Shown here piece by piece: positions 25,165 to 32,851 of a DNA stretch of 34,573 nt (positions within the stretch are counted from its first letter, which is position 1; each line of letters begins with the position of its first letter). The position numbers and the translations under genes were made by a program. The notes beneath the pieces are model-generated. The model saw only the letters and a list, made by a program, of their open reading frames with translations, was not told the origin of the DNA and searched no databases. The stretch lies in NCBI GenBank assembly GCA_937902275.1, contig CALFNW010000030.1, positions 1 through 34,573 on the forward strand, in the 5' to 3' direction. The DNA comes from UBA4717 sp002404395. GTDB lineage: Bacteria; Bacillota; Clostridia; Oscillospirales; CAG-272.

Positions 25165-25339
25165 ATGTATATTGAATTATTTTGACCGAAAAGCTCGAAA
25201 TACCGGCAATTACTGCGCTGAATTTTAAACTATTTTGCAAATACGGCAATTCAAATCGTTTGCTTTATTCATGCATCATAAGTCTGAGCCCCGGATATTT
25301 CGGCTATATTGAATCGGCTGCGCCGATACGGATAATACC

Positions 25340-26191
25340 ATGTGCCCTTCAAATTACGGTACCGAAAAGGAAAAGATCTTATTCGACATACCCACTCTCC
25401 ATTTTGCCATGCGCGCGCTTGACATGAAAGCGGGAGTCAACTATCGCGGTATGCATATGCACACTGCCGTGGAAATCGTCAGAGTTGATTACGGAAACCT
25501 TGAAGTAACATTTTCTTCCGAAAAAGTGCTTTTACTTCGCGGTCAGACTCTGTTGATTCCCGGGAGAGTGCCGCATAAACTCTCTGCTTCGACAGGCGCT
25601 GGTATCAGATACATTCAGATCGGACTTGACGGCTATTTTTACGATAAAGCAAATACGGCGCGGGCGATCCTTGCGGAGTTTGCCGCAAAGCCCACCTCTA
25701 AGAGTTATATTATCTCAAATTCAGGCAGTGAAGCGGCGCGCATCTTTGATCACATATCGCATGAAGCAGTCACAAAAGAAGCGGCATACGCCGACTATAT
25801 CAAAGCCTACGGTGCGCTGTGCGCCGCTTACATGAAACGCTCGGGCATTTTTGCTTCCGGCGACGATCCGAAGCTTGACCGTCTCGTTCCGGTCGCTGAA
25901 TTTGTCGATCGGAACTACCGTCAAAAGCTTACTATAGATGAACTTGCCGAAGCGGCAGGATGCGGGCGCTTTGCACTATGCAGGCTTTTTACCGCTTTGA
26001 CGGGACAGACAGCGGTTGATTTTATGAACTTTGTCAGGCTGAAAAAAGCCGATGAAATGTTGCTTGATGGCGATCTTAACGTTTCCGAAGTCGCTTTTGA
26101 GTGCGGCTTTTCGACCGTACAGTATTTCAATCGCGTATTCAAAGACTCCCGCGGGTTCCCGCCGGGAGAATTGAAGCGATCCGGAAAATGA
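25340..26191 (+). CDS. AraC-family regulator
   Basis: 283 residues: an N-terminal cupin-like domain (MHMHTAVEIVRVDYGNLEV, then a glycine-rich turn with LIPGRVPHKL) and a C-terminal double helix-turn-helix. The HTH motifs are LTIDELAEAAGCGRFALCRLF (about 196-216) and VSEVAFECGFSTVQYFNRVFK (about 245-265). The start at ATG 25340 is the first in-frame ATG but has only a weak ribosome site, so the start is less certain than for its neighbours. It lies divergent from the DMT transporter and convergent with the next AraC gene, 46 nt apart. Its target is unknown; the transporter/fucI side is the nearest candidate. Confidence 0.85.
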   Translation: MCPSNYGTEKEKILFDIPTLHFAMRALDMKAGVNYRGMHMHTAVEIVRVDYGNLEVTFSSEKVLLLRGQTLLIPGRVPHKLSASTGAGIRYIQIGLDGYFYDKANTARAILAEFAAKPTSKSYIISNSGSEAARIFDHISHEAVTKEAAYADYIKAYGALCAAYMKRSGIFASGDDPKLDRLVPVAEFVDRNYRQKLTIDELAEAAGCGRFALCRLFTALTGQTAVDFMNFVRLKKADEMLLDGDLNVSEVAFECGFSTVQYFNRVFKDSRGFPPGELKRSGK

Positions 26192-26237
26192 GGACATTTT
26201 CAGTTGTTGCGCCAAGATCGTATTTTGCGTAAATATA

Positions 26238-27020
26238 CTACTGACGTCCGGCAAATTTACCGGGTGTAACTCCCGTATGCTTTTTGAACTGTCTGATGAA
26301 ATGATAAACATTTGTATATCCGAGTGCTTCAGCGCACTCCTCTACCGTAAAATTACCGCCCGTGAGCATATTCCGTGCGCGCTCGATACGTGCGCGGATC
26401 ATATCATTGACCGGCGAAATACCGAAAATATCTTTATACAATGCCTGAAACCGCGACGGCGAGAGTCCAGACTCCGCCGCCGCGTCTTTTATATTGATGC
26501 GTTTTGAGGAATCGGACAACATTATATCACGCAATGACGTGAAACTTTCGCGCACATTTGCGGGAACGACGGATCTTGGCTCGTTTGAACTGACGGCACG
26601 CGCAATTTTGTAAAAAATCTGTCTTACATATGTATCGCACAATTCAGTTTTGAATTGTGCGTCTCCGAACAACTCACGTTCGATATTGTATACTCCTTCG
26701 GTGACCGCCGAAGTGATATCGGGATAATACACACGGTCAAACTCAAGTCCGCATTCCGCAAGCAATGCCGCAACATCTCCGCGCAGGTGCATCCAATCGT
26801 GACGCAAATCGGCATTACGTGAAGCAAAATACTGCGGTGTATCAAGGTCATATATTATAAAAGCATCGGGAGCTGTATGCATAAGCGTATCTCCGATCAT
26901 CAGCTCCATAGGTTGATGAAACAGTAAAAAAATATAGTCGGGTGTGCCGCCGTTTTTGCGTCTGAGCGCAAAGCCTGCCTTTTCAAACCAATCGTGACGC
27001 GCGCTGACTACTTCGATCAT
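26238..27020 (-). CDS. AraC-family regulator, divergent from the cytoplasmic GH2 operon
   Basis: 260 residues from ATG 27020, chosen because GGAGAG lies 7 nt upstream; the frame stays open to 27113, but that extension covers the promoter. The N-terminal sensor domain includes FHQPMELMIGD and DLDTPQYFASRN. The C-terminal part has INIKDAAAESGLSPSRFQALY and TVEECAEALGYTNVYHFIRQF, the two HTH motifs, then HTGVTPGKF, the usual AraC ending. The divergent arrangement with the GH2-isomerase cluster at 27336 suggests that it controls that cluster. Confidence 0.88.
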   Translation of the reverse strand: MIEVVSARHDWFEKAGFALRRKNGGTPDYIFLLFHQPMELMIGDTLMHTAPDAFIIYDLDTPQYFASRNADLRHDWMHLRGDVAALLAECGLEFDRVYYPDITSAVTEGVYNIERELFGDAQFKTELCDTYVRQIFYKIARAVSSNEPRSVVPANVRESFTSLRDIMLSDSSKRINIKDAAAESGLSPSRFQALYKDIFGISPVNDMIRARIERARNMLTGGNFTVEECAEALGYTNVYHFIRQFKKHTGVTPGKFAGRQ

Positions 27021-27068
27021 AATTTTTCTCTCCAAACATATTATCCGCTCTGTTGCTTGTTCATTCAA

Positions 27069-27097
27069 AGTATATACCCAAATTTTGCAAAAGTCAA
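27069..27097 (-). promoter_or_regulatory. Promoter of the third AraC regulator with possible operator repeats
   Basis: On the minus strand TTGACT (27097-27092), 17-nt spacer, TATACT (27074-27069). Direct repeats GTCAA at 27093 and 27109 (16 nt apart) overlap and flank the -35, a geometry compatible with autoregulation by an AraC protein. Confidence 0.55.
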
Positions 27098-27133
27098 CAG
27101 TATAATAGGTCAATTTTACAGTCGGATATTACA

Positions 27134-27162
27134 TTTACTTTTGGATTTTTCAGTGATATACT
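27134..27162 (+). promoter_or_regulatory. Candidate extended -10 promoter of the GH2-isomerase operon
   Basis: TGATATACT gives an extended -10 (TATACT 27157-27162), with a poor -35 TTTACT (27134-27139) 17 nt upstream. The leader is about 165 nt. It contains an ACCGT-TTTTG-ACGGT hairpin (near 27239-27253) and the GCCGC hairpin at 27309. The whole gap 27021-27335 is regulatory; no gene is seen in it. Confidence 0.5.
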
Positions 27163-27308
27163 CATAACAGCATATGTCAATCGGCACACATAAACGCAAA
27201 AAGCATTGATGATGCCGAAATTACCGAATATTTTCAGAACCGTTTTTGACGGTGTGAAATCAGCGTGAAAGTTCAGGCTGTGTCGGGACCTCACGCCGGA
27301 ATTTTTGA

Positions 27309-27323
27309 GCCGCCCTGTGCGGC
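27309..27323 (+). promoter_or_regulatory. Leader hairpin abutting the ribosome site of the GH2 gene
   Basis: GCCGC-CCTGT-GCGGC, perfect 5-bp stem, directly followed by ATGGAGG, of which GGAGG is the ribosome site. Same design as at 6006-6020. Confidence 0.45.
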
Positions 27324-27335
27324 ATGGAGGTTAAT

Positions 27336-29045
27336 ATGATACCGAGAAATGAGCATCCGAATCCTCAGTTTATGAGAGAAAACTATGTGAACCTTAACGG
27401 CGAATGGGACTTTGCGTTTGACTTCGGCAACAGCGGCAATGCACGCGGAATGAACGAGGGCAAAGGCTTCGATCGCAAAATTATCGTTCCGTTCTGCCCT
27501 GAAAGCAAGCTTTCGGGGATCGGATATACCGATTTCATGAACGCGGTGTGGTACAAACGAAGCTTTACGCTTACCGCCGCCGAGCTTAACGGACGTGTGG
27601 TATTGCACTTCGGAGCAGCCGACTATGAGACATTTGTATGGGTAAACGGCAAGAATGCCGGCAGTCACGTCGGCGGTTACACTTCCTTTGCTTTTGACAT
27701 TACCGCGCTCGTGCATGAGGGCGATAACGAAATTATTGTAAACTGCCAAGACTTTACTGCCCATGGCAGACACGGCGGTCAACCGGTCGGTAAGCAGTCG
27801 ATCAGATATGCTTCTGCCGGCTGTTGTTATACTCGCACCACAGGCATCTGGCAGACCGTATATCTTGAATTTACGCCGAAAGCCTACATTGATAGTTTCA
27901 AGTACTATCCGGATGTTGAAAACTCGCTTTTAACAGTCACAGGCAAAGTCTGCGGAAGCGGCAGACTTGAGCTTATCGCCGAATATGAAGGCAAACGTGT
28001 AGGCGAAGCCGCGCGCATGGTTTCGGGCAATTTTTCGCTCGAACTTGCGCTTGACGAGCTTCATTTGTGGGAAGTCGGTCACGGCAGACTTTACGATCTC
28101 ACTTTGAAGTTTGGAAGCGACGAAGTCAAGAGCTACTTCGGTATGAGAAACATCTCGCTCGGCAAGCGCAAATTCTTAATTAACGGCAAATCGGTATTTG
28201 AGCGGCTGGTGCTCGATCAGGGATTTTATCCCGACGGAATATACACTGCCCGCGACGACGCGGAGCTTGAGCGTGATATACTGCTTTCACTCGAACTCGG
28301 ATTCAACGGTGCAAGGTTACACGAAAAGGTGTTTGAACCTCGTTTCCTCTATCACTGCGACCGCCACGGCTACATTGTCTGGGGAGAATATCCGAATTGG
28401 GGACTTTGGGATCAGAACCCCGAGCTGCTTGCGATCGTGATTCCCGAGTGGATCGAAGAAATAACGCGCGATTTCAACCATCCGTCGATCGTCGGCTGGT
28501 GTCCGCTTAATGAAACCGGAGCTCAGCGCGGCGCGCAGGATCCGCGCAATATCTCAGAGCTTTACAAGATCACGAAAGCCCTTGATCCGACCCGTCTCTG
28601 CATTGACACAAGCGGATTTGCTCATGTGCTGACCGATATATACGATTTGCATGATTATGACCAGAACCCCGAAAGCTTAAAAGAATCATATGCGCACATG
28701 AGGGACACTGAGCCTTATATCAGAAACTTCCAGGACAGATATCAAAAATGGCACGACGAGCCGGTATTTGTCAGCGAATACGGCGGGATCGGTTATGCAC
28801 CCGAATTTTGCGGTTCTGCCTGGAGCTACGGAAACGCAACAAAAACCGAGAATGAATTCCTTGAGCGGTACAAAGGGCTTACCGATGTTTTGCTGGACAA
28901 TCCCGACATTCACGGCTTCTGTTATACTCAGCTCTACGACGTAGAACAAGAGCAAAACGGACTTTACACTTACGAACGCAATCCGAAATTTGACACAAAA
29001 GCGCTTTTTGAGATCAACTCCCGTAAAGCAGCGATCGAGGATTGA
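27336..29045 (+). CDS. Cytoplasmic GH2-family glycosidase
   Basis: 569 residues without signal peptide, so probably acting on imported oligosaccharides. It has a GH2 sugar-binding domain (about 15-180, with GYTSFAFDIT and RTTGIWQTVYLE), a short Ig domain (about 185-275) and the TIM barrel (about 280-569). The acid/base is E393 in CPLNETG and the likely nucleophile is E481 in FVSEYGG. Spacing and shape fit the smaller GH2 proteins annotated as beta-galactosidase/beta-glucuronidase; the sequence does not settle which sugar is released. GGAGG at 27326-27330 selects ATG 27336; the ATG at 27324 would lie on top of that ribosome site. The next gene starts 3 nt after the stop, so an operon is clear. 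Confidence 0.88.
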   Translation: MIPRNEHPNPQFMRENYVNLNGEWDFAFDFGNSGNARGMNEGKGFDRKIIVPFCPESKLSGIGYTDFMNAVWYKRSFTLTAAELNGRVVLHFGAADYETFVWVNGKNAGSHVGGYTSFAFDITALVHEGDNEIIVNCQDFTAHGRHGGQPVGKQSIRYASAGCCYTRTTGIWQTVYLEFTPKAYIDSFKYYPDVENSLLTVTGKVCGSGRLELIAEYEGKRVGEAARMVSGNFSLELALDELHLWEVGHGRLYDLTLKFGSDEVKSYFGMRNISLGKRKFLINGKSVFERLVLDQGFYPDGIYTARDDAELERDILLSLELGFNGARLHEKVFEPRFLYHCDRHGYIVWGEYPNWGLWDQNPELLAIVIPEWIEEITRDFNHPSIVGWCPLNETGAQRGAQDPRNISELYKITKALDPTRLCIDTSGFAHVLTDIYDLHDYDQNPESLKESYAHMRDTEPYIRNFQDRYQKWHDEPVFVSEYGGIGYAPEFCGSAWSYGNATKTENEFLERYKGLTDVLLDNPDIHGFCYTQLYDVEQEQNGLYTYERNPKFDTKALFEINSRKAAIED

Positions 29046-29048
29046 GCT

Positions 29049-29915
29049 ATGTGGAATTGTAAGCTATGCCTCGGACTCGGAAGCGGTTTTGATATTCCGA
29101 TATCCGAACAGATCAAATTGTTGAAGCAAACCGGCTTTGACGGCTTTTTTACCGAATTTTCTTCACGAGAGGCGGTTTTCGAAAATCGTCAGCTTGCGGA
29201 TGAATACGGTCTCATATATCAGTCGCTCCACGCTCCGTTCGGAAAGATGAAAACAATGTGGGAAGCCGGTAAGGGCAATGCGGCGGTGGCGGAGCTTATT
29301 GATTGCCTTGAAACGTGTGCCGAAAACCGCATACCGATAATGGTTGCCCACACATTTATCGGCTTTGAAGATCACACACCGAACGAGATCGGTCTCGAAA
29401 ATTTTGGAAAGGTGGTTCTTGCCGCTGAAAGACTCGGTGTCAAGATCGCTTTTGAAAACACTGAAGGCGAAGAATATCTTGAAGCTGTTATGAAGCGTTT
29501 CAATGACAGCTCGGCGGTAGGATTTTGTCTCGATACCGGTCATGAGATGTGCTACAATCATTCAAAAGACCTTACGCTTACCTACGGCGACAAGCTAATC
29601 GCCACTCATATCAACGACAATCTCGGTATAAAGAGTTTTGACGGTAAAATCACATTTCTTGATGACCTGCATTTGCTCCCGTTCGACGGTATACGCGATT
29701 GGCAGGAAACCGTCAGTCGGCTTGCGCGTTGCGGTGTCCGCGATCTTTTGACCTTTGAGCTGAATATACATTCAAAGCCGGGGCGTCACGATAACGATAT
29801 ATATGAGCAGATGCCGCTTGAAAGATATTTCGCACTTGCATTTGCCCGTGCGTGCCGCGTAGCAAGGCTTTTGCAATCGGTAATCTCCTCAAATGAAACA
29901 CGATCAAACATTTGA
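29049..29915 (+). CDS. Sugar phosphate isomerase/epimerase-like TIM-barrel protein
   Basis: 288 residues of the xylose-isomerase-like (AP-endonuclease 2) TIM-barrel superfamily. Probable divalent-metal ligands lie on the expected strands: E136 in AFENTEG, D162/H165 in LDTGHE, H187/D190 in THINDN and E237 in FELN. Such proteins interconvert or epimerise free or phosphorylated sugars; the substrate cannot be named. It begins 3 nt after the GH2 stop, with GAGG inside the end of that gene as ribosome site. This suggests that it processes a sugar released by the GH2 enzyme. It ends before a strong terminator. Confidence 0.82.
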   Translation: MWNCKLCLGLGSGFDIPISEQIKLLKQTGFDGFFTEFSSREAVFENRQLADEYGLIYQSLHAPFGKMKTMWEAGKGNAAVAELIDCLETCAENRIPIMVAHTFIGFEDHTPNEIGLENFGKVVLAAERLGVKIAFENTEGEEYLEAVMKRFNDSSAVGFCLDTGHEMCYNHSKDLTLTYGDKLIATHINDNLGIKSFDGKITFLDDLHLLPFDGIRDWQETVSRLARCGVRDLLTFELNIHSKPGRHDNDIYEQMPLERYFALAFARACRVARLLQSVISSNETRSNI

Positions 29916-29968
29916 GCACTTAGGTCTGATTTCTTTTTTTGATGTTTAAGTTTTTAATCCACCGCACA

Positions 29969-30006
29969 AAAGCGTGTTTGCCACTTGACAAACACGCTTT
30001 GCTTTT
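29969..30006 (+). terminator. Terminator of the GH2-isomerase operon
   Basis: 12-bp perfect stem (29969-29980 with 29989-30000), 8-nt loop, then GCTTTTG. The loop and 3' arm also contain the -35 box of the next promoter. Confidence 0.75.
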
Positions 30007-30013
30007 GTAAAAT
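29985..30013 (+). promoter_or_regulatory. Sigma-A promoter of the Hyi-like gene, interlocked with the terminator
   Basis: TTGACA (29985-29990), exactly 17 nt, TAAAAT (30008-30013). The -35 is inside the hairpin of the preceding terminator. The leader is about 150 nt and carries the GCCGC-TGACTT-GCGGC hairpin (30101-30116). Confidence 0.75.
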
Positions 30014-30100
30014 ATAGTCAAATACCGACGAGACGAAAAGCGACGTTACTTTTCACGGTGATATCGACGTCACAAACAATGCGTATTTTCAGACACGGCA

Positions 30101-30116
30101 GCCGCTGACTTGCGGC
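30101..30116 (+). promoter_or_regulatory. Leader hairpin of the Hyi-like gene
   Basis: Perfect 5-bp stem GCCGC/GCGGC with a 6-nt loop, followed by AT. It is preceded by TATTTTCAGA, also found in the GH2 leader (near 27228). Here the ribosome site lies farther downstream, behind a second small hairpin. Confidence 0.35.
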
Positions 30117-30168
30117 ATCATAAAATCAGCACAGTCTGCGCCGACTTCGGCAAACAAAGGAGCAATAC

Positions 30169-30921
30169 ATGAGATTCTGCATACCGATCCCCTGCTTTTT
30201 TTCAAATCTTGATTTCTGCGAAGCCATCAAAAAAGTCGCGTCGCTCGGCTTTGATGCGGTCGAAACCTACGATTGGACGGCACTTAACCTTGACGCGGTT
30301 CGCTCCGCTTGTCTTGAAAACGGAGTTGAGCTCTTGAGTATGTGCACGACCGAGTTCAATATGACCGCTCCCGAGTATCGCCGAAAATGGCTTGACGGAT
30401 TGCTCGAAAGCTGTAAGGCGGCAACGCGTGTGGGCGCAAAGCGTCTGATCACGCAGGTGGGTGCCGATACGGGCGAAGCGCGTGCATATCAGCATGAGAG
30501 TATTGTCGCGGCGCTCAAAGCCGCACGCCCCATCCTTGATGAGTACGATGTGACCGTTATGATCGAACCGCTCAACGTGCTTGTGGATCACCCGGGATAT
30601 TATCTTATCAAATCGGGAGAAGCTTTTGATATTGTCCGCGAAGCTGATGATCCGCACGTCAAGGTAGTATATGATATTTACCATCAGCAGATCAGTGAGG
30701 GAAACATAATACCGAGCATAATAAACAATCTTGATTTCATTGCTCATCTTCATTCGGCAGGGCACCCGGGCAGGTGCGAGCTTCAGTTCGGCGAGTCAGA
30801 CTACAAGGTAATTTTTAAAGCAGTTGACAGTGCCGGATACACCGGTGCCTGCGGACTTGAATATCACCCGAAGCTTGAAAGCACCGAAAGTCTTGAAGTG
30901 TTCAAGCATATTTATCTTTGA
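30169..30921 (+). CDS. Hydroxypyruvate-isomerase-like sugar isomerase
   Basis: 250 residues, xylose-isomerase-like TIM barrel of the Hyi type. Signature segments are MIEPLN (E133), the VDHPGYYL loop (about 139-146), VVYDIYHQQISEGN (D169, H172), HLHSAGHPGR (194-202) and LEYHP (E231). These are the family's metal ligands and the HPGR substrate loop. Hyi itself interconverts hydroxypyruvate and tartronate semialdehyde, but many members act on other short sugars, so only the class is assigned. AAAGGAG lies 6 nt before ATG 30169. It is transcribed separately from the upstream isomerase. Confidence 0.85.
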   Translation: MRFCIPIPCFFSNLDFCEAIKKVASLGFDAVETYDWTALNLDAVRSACLENGVELLSMCTTEFNMTAPEYRRKWLDGLLESCKAATRVGAKRLITQVGADTGEARAYQHESIVAALKAARPILDEYDVTVMIEPLNVLVDHPGYYLIKSGEAFDIVREADDPHVKVVYDIYHQQISEGNIIPSIINNLDFIAHLHSAGHPGRCELQFGESDYKVIFKAVDSAGYTGACGLEYHPKLESTESLEVFKHIYL

Positions 30922-30939
30922 TCAACGCAATAAACAAAC

Positions 30940-30982
30940 TATACCCCTGCGGTGCTCTAAAGCACCGCAGGGGTATAATCAT
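30940..30982. terminator. Inverted repeat/terminator after the Hyi-like gene
   Basis: 17-bp perfect inverted repeat (30940-30956 with 30961-30977), CTAA loop. A strong T-run is missing on both sides (ATCATTTA on plus, GTTTGTTTA on minus). It sits between the Hyi gene and the convergent remnant locus. Confidence 0.65.
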
Positions 30983-31003
30983 TTATCAGGATATTTTGCA
31001 ACC

Positions 31004-31620
31004 CTATTCGTTATCGTGAATTGTCAGCGTGAGCTTTTCGCCCGCTTTCAGAAAAACCTTTTTAAAGCCGACGAGCGTTTGTCTCCGCCGTTGAAGTAAG
31101 TCGCCGAATATTCATCGGAATCTTCTCCCTCAAGCTCGGCGGTTATGCCCATACAGAGTACGATGACATCAGCGTTTTCGGCGGCTGCGGCCGCGTCGCG
31201 CAGATGCTCCCTGTCGCTCCACATTACCCATGAGCCGGAGTCATCCTTGCAAAGCTCACAGCCGCGCGAGTAATATGGCTCGGTATACTCCTCAATTCCG
31301 CGCAATACGGTGTAGGGACGTGTGGGAGCGCCGTTATAATTTGCAAGAAGCGAAACATAATTATCTGCGTTAGGTCCTATGACCGCAACTTTTTTATCCG
31401 GCGAAAGCGGCAATATACCGTTATTTTTCAAGAGCACTATTCCCTCTCGCGCCATTTCACGATTCAGCTCACGGTGCGCCTTTGAGCAAAGTACCTCGTA
31501 TCCGAGTTTATCGTATTCACAGTCATCGTCGAACATACCAAGCTCAAAACACGACTTAAAGAGTTTGACCGCCGCTTCTCAGAGCGTTTCTTCGCTGATA
31601 AGGTCAAGGCTTGCCGCTGT
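31004..31620 (-). pseudogene. GH3 beta-glucosidase remnant with an internal stop and two deletions
   Basis: On the minus strand, recognisable GH3 sequence resumes at the end of the catalytic barrel (LISEETL, then TGA at 31581-31579, then EAAVKLF...FELGMFD). It continues through the second domain: AREGIVLLKNNGILPL, VAVIGPNADN, LANYNGAPTRP and LEGEDSDEY...GGDKRSS. After that it jumps, with a frame change, to FLKAGEKLTLTIHDNE (stop 31006-31004), which is typical of the Fn3-like C-terminal domain. The catalytic barrel with its aspartate nucleophile, and most of the middle, are missing. The longest open piece (31048-31536, 162 codons) is therefore a fragment, not a gene. Only one degraded copy is visible here. 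Confidence 0.85.
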
Positions 31621-31664
31621 CTTCAGCCATTGATACGCTTATATCAAGCGACAGGATCTCTGTA

Positions 31665-31856
31665 TCAAACACATCGGCAAGCAGCATCTGTTCCGTCGGC
31701 ACAGAGCGTATGCCAATAGGTCAGCGAGAACCTGAGCGCCTCGCGCATAGTTTTTGTACCGACGACCTCATCCGGGTTATAGTGCCTGAACGCATACGGA
31801 TTTTTTGAATCCTTTCCCTCATACCGCACCTTTTTAATATCAAAAAAATCTTTCAT
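31665..31856 (-). pseudogene. xylA: Xylose isomerase N-terminal remnant
   Basis: The first 57 residues from ATG 31856 are unmistakable xylose isomerase: MKDFFDIKKVRYEGKDS, NPDEVVGTKTM and LRFSLTYWHTLCADGTD. After GTD the family sequence stops abruptly near 31686, and an unrelated tail of six residues runs to a stop at 31665. Normal XylA is about 440 residues, so all active-site residues are lost. Ribosome site (AAAGG) and a fair promoter (31907-31935) remain intact. In the adjacent frame, 31597-31690 stays open for about 29 codons (QMLLADVFDTEIL...) and faintly resembles a xylulokinase C-terminus; this is only a guess. Confidence 0.88.
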
Positions 31857-31906
31857 ATTCAAGCCTTTCCGCCGCACTGTATGCGTCTTTTGAATTTTAC
31901 ATCAAA

Positions 31907-31935
31907 ATTATCTCATATCACGTGCTCAAATTCAA
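31907..31935 (-). promoter_or_regulatory. Retained promoter of the xylA remnant
   Basis: On the minus strand TTGAAT (31935-31930), 17-nt spacer, GATAAT (31912-31907), about 50 nt before the truncated xylA start. Confidence 0.5.
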
Positions 31936-31964
31936 ATATATTTTTGATTTCGTTCGGACAAATA

Positions 31965-31993
31965 TTGCGTTTTTGCTATTTTTATGCTAAAAT
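31965..31993 (+). promoter_or_regulatory. Promoter of the fourth AraC regulator
   Basis: TTGCGT (31965-31970), 17 nt, TAAAAT (31988-31993), with TGC directly ahead making an extended -10. Confidence 0.65.
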
Positions 31994-32030
31994 ATCCATG
32001 CATGAAAGCACATAAGAAATGAGGGGTCTG

Positions 32031-32846
32031 ATGGAACACGGATATTTTGAGCGTCAGAACAAGGGATTGCCGCACGCACCGTATGTTGACTTCAACATTG
32101 ACGTCATGTTCAACTATCTGCCGCATTATCATGAGGAGCTTGAAGTCATCTATACGGAAAGCGGCCGCATGAATATTACAGTCGGCAACCGTGAGGTCCC
32201 GCTTGACAGCGGCGATATTTTTACTGTCTCGCCGAGCGCGATCCACAGTTTTCGCTCGGACAGTATCTGCCGTAACTGCATTATGAAGTTCCATACGCCG
32301 AGCATATTGTTTGACTATGAATTAACCTTTCACGTGACCCCTGCAGATACGAATTACTGTCGGCTGGACTCGCTCATTAAATCCATAATCAAAGAATCGC
32401 GCGACTCGCTTCCCTGCCGTGAAATTGCCATGAGTGCGCTCTCGGAGGAGTTTATGCTGACGCTGGTGCGCCAATTCGGAGCAAAGCGAAAAAGCACCGC
32501 AGAGCTTACGAGAAATCACCGTTATATTGAAATTTCGTCTAAGATCGCCGAATATTTTGAAGCGCACTATTCCGAAGATATCACGCTTGAAACGCTTGCC
32601 GACGCCTGCGGTTACTCTCGTTACTATCTTTCGCGCGGATTTAAGGAAATAACCTCTCTGAGCTTTTCGGATTTCGCGTCATCTTTCCGCATCGAAAAAG
32701 CCAAACGTATGCTCGCAGACGGTCACGGAATACTCGATGCGGCATTTGCCTGCGGCTTCAATAATCCGCGCAGCTTCAACCGAAGCTTCAGAAAATTCGC
32801 AGGTCAGACACCGAGCGAATATATTGCCGCCAAAAAGGAGCGTTAG
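32031..32846 (+). CDS. AraC-family regulator, divergent from the xylA/GH3 remnants
   Basis: 271 residues. The N-terminal cupin-like domain has LPHYHEELEVIYTESG and SGDIFTVSPSAIHSF (about 35-80). The C-terminal HTH pair is ITLETLADACGYSRYYLSRGF and ILDAAFACGFNNPRSFNRSFR, followed by GQTPSEY. GAGGGG at 32021-32026 fits ATG 32031 better than the in-frame ATG 32019, which overlaps it. Its divergent partner has decayed, so it may be an orphaned xylose-type regulator or may control genes elsewhere (inference). The DUF5131 gene starts 5 nt after its stop. Confidence 0.88.
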   Translation: MEHGYFERQNKGLPHAPYVDFNIDVMFNYLPHYHEELEVIYTESGRMNITVGNREVPLDSGDIFTVSPSAIHSFRSDSICRNCIMKFHTPSILFDYELTFHVTPADTNYCRLDSLIKSIIKESRDSLPCREIAMSALSEEFMLTLVRQFGAKRKSTAELTRNHRYIEISSKIAEYFEAHYSEDITLETLADACGYSRYYLSRGFKEITSLSFSDFASSFRIEKAKRMLADGHGILDAAFACGFNNPRSFNRSFRKFAGQTPSEYIAAKKER

Positions 32847-32851
32847 CACAT

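Noticed and set aside
25182..25427. 81-codon frame overlapping the second AraC start
   Set aside because: No ribosome site, no family resemblance, and it runs across the AraC start in another frame.
31579..31581. In-frame TGA in the GH3 remnant as recoding or selenocysteine
   Set aside because: TGA is a normal stop elsewhere in the window, the GH3 piece also has deletions and a frame change, and no SECIS-like hairpin stands out; decay is simpler.
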